DNA of 6,699 bases from Bacillota bacterium (lineage in GTDB: Bacteria > Bacillota > Clostridia > Christensenellales > CALWSW01), in the NCBI GenBank assembly GCA_023402915.1, contig JAEYFO010000304.1:1-6699 (forward strand), written 5' to 3'. The notes below the pieces were generated by a model that had not been told where the DNA came from, searched no databases, and was given only the letters and a program-made list of their open reading frames with translations. Position numbers and translations under genes: made by a program. Shown here in pieces: positions 1 through 5,072 of this stretch. Every line of letters begins with the position of its first letter. The first letter of the stretch is position 1.

Positions 1-581
1 GCCACCGGGCTGTCGATGCCGCCGGAAAGCAGCAGCGCCGCCTTGCCGTTCGACCCGGCGGGCATGCCGCCCGAGCCGGGGATCTCGCCGGTATAGAGGT
101 AGGCGTGTTCGCGGATCTCAAGGCCGAAGGACACGTCCGGATGATGCACGTCCACCGTCAGGCCGGGCACCCGCTCAAGGAGCACGCCGCCCAGCTCCGG
201 CGCCATCTGCGTGGAGTTCATGGGGAAGGTTTTGTCCGAACGTCGGGCAAAGACCTTGAACGTGCAGCTGCCGCCGCGCTTTTCGGCCTCCGCGCGCATC
301 ATCTCGGCCGCATGGTCGCAGATCACGTCCCAGTCTTTTTCCACTTCCCGGGCAGGGCTGACCGAATAAATGCCGAACACCCGCGTCAGCCGGTCAATGA
401 TGTCCTCTTCCATCGCTTCCGGATAGTCCTCAACATAAAAGCGGCCCTGCGCCGTTTTCAAGGAAGCGCCCGTTCCGCTGAGCGCATGGCGGATGTCCTC
501 CGCCAGCATCCGGATGAAAAAGGGACGATTCTGTCCTTTGAGATGAATTTCGCCGTAGCGGATCAAAAGCACCTTTCGCAT
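1..581 (-). CDS. thiI: ThiI, tRNA 4-thiouridine synthase (N-terminal 193 residues; gene runs off the left edge)
   Basis: ThiI adenylates U8 of tRNA and replaces its oxygen with sulfur to make 4-thiouridine; in many bacteria it also takes part in thiamine thiazole synthesis. The visible protein starts MRKVLLIRYGEIHLKGQNR, the typical ThiI opening. A ferredoxin-like region and THUMP domain follow (about residues 1-165), including the stretch around FARRSDKTFP. The ATP-binding PP-loop SGGIDSPV is at residues 186-193, right at the window edge. The family is usually about 390-400 residues, so roughly half is present. The catalytic C-terminal part is outside the window, so the presence of a rhodanese domain cannot be judged; Firmicute ThiI proteins usually lack it. 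The start at 581 is supported by GGAGG at 592-596, 10 nt upstream. The gene lies 102 nt downstream of the cysteine desulfurase on the same strand, its usual sulfur donor. There is no stop codon in this frame within the window. Confidence 0.95.
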   Translation of the reverse strand, partial: MRKVLLIRYGEIHLKGQNRPFFIRMLAEDIRHALSGTGASLKTAQGRFYVEDYPEAMEEDIIDRLTRVFGIYSVSPAREVEKDWDVICDHAAEMMRAEAEKRGGSCTFKVFARRSDKTFPMNSTQMAPELGGVLLERVPGLTVDVHHPDVSFGLEIREHAYLYTGEIPGSGGMPAGSNGKAALLLSGGIDSPV

Positions 582-591
582 GGGAAAGTTT

Positions 592-596
592 CCTCC
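592..596 (-). promoter_or_regulatory. Ribosome binding site of thiI
   Basis: GGAGG on the minus strand lies 10 nt before the ATG at 581. It fixes the thiI start and shows that thiI has its own initiation signal despite sitting downstream of the desulfurase gene. Confidence 0.7.
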
Positions 597-599
597 GTT

Positions 600-622
600 C
601 CGGAAAGCCGTCTGTTTTCCGG
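600..622 (-). other. Inverted repeat in the nifZ-thiI gap
   Basis: CCGGAAA at 600-606 and TTTCCGG at 616-622 form a perfect 7-bp stem with a 9-nt loop, just upstream of the thiI ribosome binding site. There is no T-run after the stem on the minus strand, so an intrinsic terminator is unlikely. It could be an mRNA processing or translation-control element, or chance in GC-rich DNA. Confidence 0.35.
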
Positions 623-683
623 CTCTCTGTAATTTTTTCTGTTGTGAAGAAGGACCGCGCCCGGCGGCCGCTTTTTGATTGGT

Positions 684-1829
684 TTATCTGCGCTTGAACC
701 GCCGAAGCGAGCGAACGATGTCCTCAATGGCCTGCGCCGCCCGATCCATTTCCTCTTCGGTGTTAAACGGGCAGAGGCTGAAGCGGATCGCGCCTTCCGC
801 CCGCGCGCCCTCCACGCCGATGGAGGAGAGGATGCGGTTTTTTCCCTTTTTGTGGGAAGAACAGGCCGAACCGGTGCTGACGTAGATCTCCTTTGCCTCG
901 AGCGCATGAAGGAGCACTTCGCCGCGCACGCCGAGGAACGACGCGTTGAGCACGTGGGGCGCGCCTTCTTCCGGCCGGGGGCCGTTGAAGTACACGTCCT
1001 CGATCCGGGAAAGATTTTCGCAAAGGCGGAGCTTACAGTCCATCATGCGCCGCGCGTGCTCCTGCTGATCGCGGTACATCACGGAAAACGCGTCGCCCAT
1101 GGCCAAAATGCCCGAAGCGTTCGTCGTGCCGCTTCGCATGCCCCGTTCCTGTCCGCCGCCGATCTGGCCGCCGGCGTTTTTGACCCGTTTGCGGATCAAA
1201 AGCGCGCCCGTTCCCTTGGGGGCGTGGAACTTGTGGCCGCTGATGGAATAGAGGTCGGCGGGCATTTTGCCAAAGGGCATTTTGCAAAACGCCTGCACGC
1301 CGTCGCTGTGAAACACCGTCTGCGGATTTTTCTGATGGATGACCCGCTCGATGGCGGAAAGGTCCTCGATGGAACCCACTTCGTTGTTGACGTGCATCAC
1401 GCTCACGAGAGCGGTCTGCTCGTTGACGGCGGCCGAAAGCTCCTCAAGGCGGATGCAGCCCGCGCCGTCCACCGGCAGGCGGATCACCTCATGCCCGGCG
1501 CTTTCGAGGGCGGAAAAGACGTTGTATACCGCCGGATGCTCCATCACCGTCGTGATAAAGCGCCAGCGCCCGGGTCGAAGGGCCGCCGCCGTGCCAAGGA
1601 TGGCCATGTTGTCCGATTCCGTTCCGCCGGACGTAAAGTAAAGTTCCTCCGGCGAAGCGCCGAGGGAAGCCGCCATGTCCTTCCGGACGCGCTCCACCTG
1701 CCGCTCCACTTCGACGGCCGGGCCGTACATGGAGGAGGGGTTGAACCATTCGTCCGTCATATAGTGCATCGCGATTTTCGCAGAGGACTCCAGCACCCGC
1801 GTCGTCGCGCTGTTGTCGAGATAAATCAC
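684..1829 (-). CDS. nifZ: Cysteine desulfurase of the NifS/IscS family (NifZ-like, partner of ThiI)
   Basis: This is a PLP enzyme that converts cysteine to alanine and carries the sulfur as a persulfide for transfer to ThiI. The motifs are complete. Counting from the upstream ATG at 1838 they are: YLDNSATTR near the N-terminus, SGGTESDN at 70-77, the PLP-stacking His101 in MEHPAV, HVNNEVGS at 149-156, HSDGVQ at 177-182, the PLP lysine Lys203 in SGHKFHAPKG, GGGQERGMRSGTTN at 227-240, and the catalytic cysteine Cys326 in STGSACSS. The C-terminal IRFSLCPFNTEEE is also typical. Length is 381 residues from GTG at 1829, normal for the family. The start is ambiguous: AAGGAG at 1839-1844 touches the ATG at 1838 (0 nt spacing) but is 9 nt from the in-frame GTG at 1829, so GTG is preferred. 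A longer form from the ATG at 1943 would add 35 residues without homology and sits almost on the predicted transcription start. The symbol rests on the adjacent thiI and on Firmicute gene order. A general IscS role is also possible. Confidence 0.93.
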   Translation of the reverse strand: MIYLDNSATTRVLESSAKIAMHYMTDEWFNPSSMYGPAVEVERQVERVRKDMAASLGASPEELYFTSGGTESDNMAILGTAAALRPGRWRFITTVMEHPAVYNVFSALESAGHEVIRLPVDGAGCIRLEELSAAVNEQTALVSVMHVNNEVGSIEDLSAIERVIHQKNPQTVFHSDGVQAFCKMPFGKMPADLYSISGHKFHAPKGTGALLIRKRVKNAGGQIGGGQERGMRSGTTNASGILAMGDAFSVMYRDQQEHARRMMDCKLRLCENLSRIEDVYFNGPRPEEGAPHVLNASFLGVRGEVLLHALEAKEIYVSTGSACSSHKKGKNRILSSIGVEGARAEGAIRFSLCPFNTEEEMDRAAQAIEDIVRSLRRFKRR

Positions 1830-1838
1830 TGTTTTCAT

Positions 1839-1844
1839 CTCCTT
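1839..1844 (-). promoter_or_regulatory. Ribosome binding site that decides the nifZ start
   Basis: The minus strand reads AAGGAG directly followed by ATG at 1838. A ribosome needs several nucleotides of spacing, so the GTG at 1829, 9 nt away, fits much better. Protein made from that GTG would begin (M)IYLDNSATT, with nothing lost from the conserved core. Confidence 0.6.
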
Positions 1845-1869
1845 GCGGGATAGACTGAAAGAAAAACCT

Positions 1870-1939
1870 GGCCCTTTCTCAGGCCGCCGCCCGAAAAAAG
1901 AGGGCGTATCATACTTTATGCAGCCGGAAAACGCCCGGC
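1870..1939 (-). promoter_or_regulatory. Structured nifZ leader: three consecutive short hairpins
   Basis: Reading 5' to 3' on the minus strand, the leader shows GCCGG/CCGGC with a 7-nt loop, CGCCC/GGGCG with a 9-nt loop rich in T, and GGCC/GGCC with an 8-nt loop. The stems are only 4-5 bp, so each alone is weak; their succession within one leader is what stands out. No known riboswitch family is recognised, and no U-tract terminator is formed. Confidence 0.3.
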
Positions 1940-1954
1940 GCATATACTTTCCAA

Positions 1955-1983
1955 ACTATATCATAAACGAAAGGATGAAACAA
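1955..1983 (-). promoter_or_regulatory. Extended -10 promoter for the nifZ-thiI operon
   Basis: On the minus strand, TTGTTT (1983-1978) is followed by a 17-nt spacer and TATAGT (1960-1955). The spacer ends in TGA, giving an extended -10 (TGATATAGT). The start of transcription would be near 1948, leaving a leader of about 105-120 nt before nifZ. The -35 box matches the consensus weakly, which the extended -10 may offset. Confidence 0.6.
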
Positions 1984-2066
1984 GAAATCCACCGGCAAAA
2001 TCCGCCGTAATTGCGCGCGGTTTCCTATTTTGCTTTGTTTTTTTCGCGCCAGACGGTTCCTTGTGG

Positions 2067-2095
2067 TTTTCATTGCGGGAAATCTTTGCTATAAT
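2067..2095 (+). promoter_or_regulatory. Extended -10 promoter for the membrane zinc-ribbon gene
   Basis: TATAAT at 2090-2095 is a perfect -10 box, preceded by TGC (2087-2089) for an extended -10. TTTTCA at 2067-2072 is a 4/6 match to the -35 consensus at 17-nt spacing. Transcription would begin near 2102, so the in-frame ATG at 2030 is upstream of the transcript and cannot be the start codon. Confidence 0.7.
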
Positions 2096-2118
2096 ATCTT
2101 CATCTATCTGTTTGCTGC

Positions 2119-2134
2119 CGCCCGACGCCGGGCG
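2119..2134 (+). other. GC-rich hairpin in the leader of the membrane zinc-ribbon gene
   Basis: CGCCCG (2119-2124) and CGGGCG (2129-2134) form a 6-bp stem with a 4-nt ACGC loop, 25 nt upstream of the ribosome binding site. There is no T-run, so it is not a terminator. A role in mRNA stability or translation is possible but unproven. Confidence 0.35.
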
Positions 2135-2159
2135 CGCCTGAACCAAATTTTTATCAAAC

Positions 2160-2165
2160 AGGAGG
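2160..2165 (+). promoter_or_regulatory. Ribosome binding site that fixes a TTG start
   Basis: A consensus AGGAGG lies 8 nt before TTG at 2174. The zinc-ribbon motif begins at once after that codon (ICPKCG), so the site and the domain boundary agree on a rare TTG start. Confidence 0.8.
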
Positions 2166-2173
2166 AGCAAACC

Positions 2174-4528
2174 TTGATCTGTCCAAAATGCGGGACCAAT
2201 AATCCTGATTATTTCGTATATTGCAAAAAATGCTCGACCGAGCTGCCCGCCGCGCCCCTTCCGTCCGAAAGCGCTCCCGCCCAGCCGAAAACGCCCCATT
2301 ACGACGACCCGGAGACCTACCGTACCGCCCAGCGCCGCGCCGCGCCCGCGCAGCCGGCGGAGAGCGACCTCAAGCAGGAAGGCCCCTACTACGACCCGCG
2401 CCAGCGCCATCACGCGCTTGACCCGTGGGAGCTTCTGCGCGACGACCCGGCGGAAAATGAGGCCGCGCCCGAGCCGGAGCAGCCCGCCGCCCGGCCCCGT
2501 TCGCCCTATGAGGAAAACGCCGCCCGGCGCGAGCAGCTTTCGCAGGAGCGCTTTTCCCGCCAGCCCGCTGTAACGACCAGCTATAAGCCCCGGCAGCATT
2601 ATACCGACGAATACACGCCCCGCACGGAGCAGTTCACTCAGCCCCGGCAGGAGCGCCGTGTTACGCCCGCCCCGGCGCAGCGCCGGGAAGATCCTTCTCA
2701 CCCCGCCCGCACGACTCTTTCCGCGCGGGAAGAGGAGCAGGCGTTCCGTCCCCGCACGACCCGCACGCCGCTTGCGCAGCCGCAGCAGGAGCCGTCCCGT
2801 CCCGCTCAGACGCAGCGCTTGGAAGAACCCGTCCAAAGCGCCCGCCGGGAGTTTTCCGCTTCCGCGCCGCGCCGGATGGAACCGCCGCAGGGAGAAAATG
2901 AGTTTTCCCGCAGCCGCAGCAGGGAGGATCGTTTTTCTTCGCAAAGCGCTGCGCCCGCTTCGCACCGCCCGGCTTTTTCCGACCGCGAAAGCGGCGATCA
3001 GACCCGCAAATTCACCCGTCCGGCCGTGTCCGCTCTGTCCGAAACGGAGGACGCGCCCCTTTCTTCCCGGGAGCTTCGCGCCCAGCAGCGCCGCGCCCGT
3101 CAGGAGGAAAAGGAGCAGGCCCGCCAGCAGGCGGTTTCCGCCCGGAGAGCCGCAAAAGAGCCTGCTTCGCAGGACGAATTTTCCGACGACGAACAGTCGC
3201 TGCACCGCAGCAAGGTCATCAACATCGCCTTTTGGGTGGTGATCGGCCTTCTCGCCATTGCGACGCTCTTCTTTACGTATCGCTTCCTTTCCGAGCGCTA
3301 CGGCAGCATCGGCGGGGCGTTCTCCGCCTGGTTCGGCGGCGGCTCGCCCGCGGCCAGCGCGGAGCAGCCCGTGGTGGAAGAAACGGTCTACGACGGCATG
3401 ACGGCCCATTCCATCACCGTTTACGGCCCGGACGGCGACACCGCCGTGTTCTACGATCCCACCACCGGCGCGGAGCTCAAGCGCGCCGTGCTGCAAAACG
3501 GCGGCTATAAGCTCACCATCGTCGATCTGAACTGGATCCCCGACGAGCCGGGCGACGCCGAGACCATGGAGATCAAGCCCCGCGTCACGCTCATCGACAG
3601 CGAAAACAACGAGACCGAGCTGGACGTTCCGGCGTTCACCATCGCCGTTCCCCAGGCGGCGCTGACCGTTACGTCGCCCGACGTCTCCGCTCCCGTCACT
3701 CCTGCAGGCGAAACGCTCGCCATCACCGGTTCGGTGGAGGCAGGCAGCGCCACACGCCTTCTGTGGGGCGAAGAGGACATCACGTCCTGCATCGACTCCG
3801 CCACCGGCGCGTTCACCTATGAGGCCGCGCTCGACGGTTCGGCGCAGTACACGCTTACTGCGGTCTATGCCCGTCACCGCAACGCCGTCGTGACCATCGA
3901 TATCGCGCAGGGACAGCAGGGCGAGGGGACGGAGACTTCCGCGCCTTCCGCCGGTTCGCTCGAAGTGACGGTGGGCACGCTGCCCTCTTCGACGGAAAAC
4001 GACACCCAGATGATCTCCGGAACGGCGCCCGCCGGTTCGACCGTCACGGTGGACGGCCCGGTCTCCGGCGAGATCACCACGACCGAGGGCGGCAGCTTCT
4101 CCTTCGTGGCCGATCTTTCCTCCGGCTATGGCATCCACACCTATACGATCAACGCCACGTTCGGCACGGAGAGCGGCAGCGCCACCTGTTCCATCCTGCG
4201 CACGCCGGAGATCGACGCCTATTCCCGCAAGGCGCAGATCTTCGAATACGCGACCGTCCTGAAAAACCCCAACGATTCCAAGGGCAAAATCTACCGTCTG
4301 GACGGCACGGTGCAGAGCGTCGAGCAGATCGAATCCGGCCACCAGCAGGTGCTCTTCTACGTAGGGGACGACAGCAGCCAGCCCGTGCTGCTGGACTATT
4401 TCAGCAACTCCACCCTCAAGGTGGGCAGTACGTACCGCGTCTTTGCCGACGCCAACGGCAACACCGAGGAGACGGACTCTCAGCCCAAGATGCCCCGGAT
4501 GAACGCCTGGTTCGCCGGACGGAGTTAA
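2174..4528 (+). CDS. Single-pass membrane protein: N-terminal zinc ribbon, long disordered linker, extracellular Ig-like and OB-like domains
   Basis: The function is unknown. From the TTG start (784 residues) the layout is as follows. A zinc ribbon has Cys3, Cys6, Cys17 and Cys20 (CPKCG then YCKKC). A linker at about 30-346 is rich in Arg, Glu, Gln, Pro, Ser and Ala and looks disordered; residues 299-329 look helical or coiled coil. One membrane span is at about 348-369 (VINIAFWVVIGLLAIATLFF), preceded by basic residues, so the N-terminus is inside. The extracytoplasmic half has a beta-rich region (about 400-495), two Ig-like modules (about 497-579 and 596-677) and a C-terminal domain at about 704-778 whose strand pattern suggests an OB fold (starting near GKIYRLDGTVQSV). 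The zinc ribbon and membrane segment are seen directly. The Ig and OB assignments are judged by sequence pattern only. Only two cysteines, 539 and 672, lie outside. No signal peptide, catalytic motif or sortase motif is seen. It is convergent with another zinc-ribbon gene; a scaffold or signalling role across the membrane is speculation. Confidence 0.88.
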   Translation: MICPKCGTNNPDYFVYCKKCSTELPAAPLPSESAPAQPKTPHYDDPETYRTAQRRAAPAQPAESDLKQEGPYYDPRQRHHALDPWELLRDDPAENEAAPEPEQPAARPRSPYEENAARREQLSQERFSRQPAVTTSYKPRQHYTDEYTPRTEQFTQPRQERRVTPAPAQRREDPSHPARTTLSAREEEQAFRPRTTRTPLAQPQQEPSRPAQTQRLEEPVQSARREFSASAPRRMEPPQGENEFSRSRSREDRFSSQSAAPASHRPAFSDRESGDQTRKFTRPAVSALSETEDAPLSSRELRAQQRRARQEEKEQARQQAVSARRAAKEPASQDEFSDDEQSLHRSKVINIAFWVVIGLLAIATLFFTYRFLSERYGSIGGAFSAWFGGGSPAASAEQPVVEETVYDGMTAHSITVYGPDGDTAVFYDPTTGAELKRAVLQNGGYKLTIVDLNWIPDEPGDAETMEIKPRVTLIDSENNETELDVPAFTIAVPQAALTVTSPDVSAPVTPAGETLAITGSVEAGSATRLLWGEEDITSCIDSATGAFTYEAALDGSAQYTLTAVYARHRNAVVTIDIAQGQQGEGTETSAPSAGSLEVTVGTLPSSTENDTQMISGTAPAGSTVTVDGPVSGEITTTEGGSFSFVADLSSGYGIHTYTINATFGTESGSATCSILRTPEIDAYSRKAQIFEYATVLKNPNDSKGKIYRLDGTVQSVEQIESGHQQVLFYVGDDSSQPVLLDYFSNSTLKVGSTYRVFADANGNTEETDSQPKMPRMNAWFAGRS

Positions 4529-4540
4529 AGTTCATCATAC

Positions 4541-4575
4541 AAAAGGACAAGGTCTAATGCCTTGTCCTTTTCTTT
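4541..4575. terminator. Bidirectional intrinsic terminator between convergent genes
   Basis: AAAAGGACAAGG (4541-4552) and CCTTGTCCTTTT (4560-4571) form a perfect 12-bp stem with a 7-nt loop. On the plus strand the stem runs into TTTTCTTTT, which fits termination of the membrane-protein gene that stops at 4528. On the minus strand it ends in TTTT, and it lies 15 nt past the stop of the small zinc-ribbon gene, so it can serve both. Confidence 0.88.
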
Positions 4576-4585
4576 TCATATCCAC

Positions 4586-4966
4586 TTATTCGATGGATGT
4601 TTCAATTTTTCCTGTGAGACGATTCCACTTTAAATCAATATGCACATTCTGGTTAAGATTGATCTTTAGAACCTTTTTTCTCACCGATTGGAAAAAGGTG
4701 AATTCATAGGTTCCCAAAGGAAGATCAATCTGTACCGTCTCCCCATTTGCAATAGAAACAGTTTTCTTTTCCGATTCCCCCACAACGGATAAATTAATTG
4801 GGGGATTTATTAAAAACATTTGGCTTTCTCTAAAAATTTCAACTGTAAAAAGCTGATTGCTGTTTGAAAGCGCCTGTGGCTCATCTTGAGTATATAGCTT
4901 TGTTCCACATGCACTACAAAACTTACTATTATCCGGGTTTTTTGCTCCGCAATTATTACAATACAT
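4586..4966 (-). CDS. Small zinc-ribbon protein with a C-terminal beta-rich domain, unknown function
   Basis: The 126-residue protein begins with a zinc ribbon, MYCNNCGAKNPDNSKFCSACG, with Cys3, Cys6, Cys17 and Cys20. A short polar link (about 24-36) leads to a domain of about 85 residues with alternating hydrophobic residues and the segment GETVQIDLPLGTYEF at about 75-89. This resembles PEGA-like or similar small beta-sandwich domains, but that is judged by pattern only. No signal peptide or membrane span is seen, so it is probably cytosolic. The ATG at 4966 has AAAGGAGG at 4975-4982 with 8 nt spacing. The gene is about 36% G+C by hand count, while both neighbours are above 60%, and its codons favour A/T endings; this suggests transfer from another lineage. 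It has its own promoter with a palindrome over the -10 box. It is convergent with the membrane zinc-ribbon gene and shares its terminator. Confidence 0.85.
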   Translation of the reverse strand: MYCNNCGAKNPDNSKFCSACGTKLYTQDEPQALSNSNQLFTVEIFRESQMFLINPPINLSVVGESEKKTVSIANGETVQIDLPLGTYEFTFFQSVRKKVLKINLNQNVHIDLKWNRLTGKIETSIE

Positions 4967-4974
4967 CGTACCCT

Positions 4975-4982
4975 CCTCCTTT
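4975..4982 (-). promoter_or_regulatory. Strong ribosome binding site of the small zinc-ribbon gene
   Basis: The minus strand reads AAAGGAGG, 8 nt before ATG at 4966. The full run AAAGGAGGAGGG offers two overlapping AGGAGG matches, so efficient translation is expected. It suits a Firmicute host even though the gene has foreign base composition. Confidence 0.75.
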
Positions 4983-4985
4983 CAG

Positions 4986-5003
4986 GTGTTACAATTATAA
5001 CAC
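4986..5003. promoter_or_regulatory. Operator candidate: near-perfect 18-bp palindrome over the -10 box
   Basis: GTGTTACAATTATAACAC pairs with itself at 8 of 9 positions; the only mismatch is C4992 with A4997. It covers the -10 hexamer (4994-4999) and the expected transcription start of the small zinc-ribbon gene, the classic place for a repressor dimer. No regulator gene is in the window, and I cannot match the site to a known family. Confidence 0.5.
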
Positions 5004-5021
5004 ATTTTTCATATAATTCAA
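4994..5021 (-). promoter_or_regulatory. Extended -10 promoter for the small zinc-ribbon gene
   Basis: On the minus strand TTGAAT (5021-5016) is followed by a 16-nt spacer and a perfect TATAAT (4999-4994). The spacer ends in TGT, giving an extended -10. The start of transcription is expected near 4987, about 20 nt before the ATG. The surrounding DNA is AT-rich, but the combined elements and spacing make chance unlikely. Confidence 0.75.
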
Positions 5022-5072
5022 CTTATAAATCTTCAAAGTCATCAAAACGCATTTATATTTCAAACATTTTCT

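Larger units (their letters stand above)
1830..2173. other. Divergent intergenic control region between nifZ and the membrane zinc-ribbon gene
   Basis: These 344 nt hold no gene. They contain one promoter for each direction (1955-1983 minus, 2067-2095 plus), both leaders and both ribosome binding sites. The minus-strand leader has three short inverted repeats: GCCGG/CCGGC (1923-1927 and 1935-1939), CGCCC/GGGCG (1888-1892 and 1902-1906) and GGCC/GGCC (1870-1873 and 1882-1885). The plus-strand leader has a 6-bp GC hairpin at 2119-2134. I do not recognise a known riboswitch or T-box in either leader. Confidence 0.6.
4529..5072. other. AT-rich island in a GC-rich chromosome
   Basis: The segment from the stop of the membrane-protein gene to the stop of the penicillin-binding-protein gene is markedly AT-rich, while both flanking genes exceed 60% G+C. 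It holds one complete transcription unit: promoter, palindrome, small zinc-ribbon gene and terminator. I see no flanking direct repeats, integrase or tRNA, so the route of entry, if it was transferred, is not visible. Confidence 0.65.

Noticed and set aside
105..632. Open frame of 175 codons on the plus strand over thiI
   Set aside because: The minus strand encodes ThiI with its PP-loop. No ribosome binding site or family match is seen for the plus-strand frame.
675..1853. Open frame of 392 codons on the plus strand, antisense to nifZ
   Set aside because: The minus strand encodes a complete cysteine desulfurase with all active-site motifs. The antisense product is His/Arg-rich without domains, a common shadow in GC-rich genes.
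1839..1943. N-terminal extension of nifZ from ATG at 1943
   Set aside because: It would lie within about 5 nt of the predicted transcription start, has no ribosome binding site, and adds 35 residues before the conserved family N-terminus.
2030..2173. N-terminal extension of the membrane zinc-ribbon protein from ATG at 2030
   Set aside because: This ATG is upstream of the promoter (TATAAT at 2090-2095), and the consensus ribosome binding site points to TTG at 2174, just where the zinc ribbon begins.
2400..3200. Possible tandem repeats or CRISPR-like pattern in the linker-coding region
   Set aside because: Recurring short words come from biased codon and residue use (CCC, CGC, CAG). I found no regular unit or spacer length.
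1961..4342. Open frame of 793 codons on the minus strand, antisense to the membrane zinc-ribbon gene
   Set aside because: It mirrors the coding strand in GC-rich DNA, has a low-complexity Gly/Arg/Ala-rich product and no recognisable domain, and ends inside the nifZ promoter. The plus strand has the ribosome binding site, promoter and domain structure.
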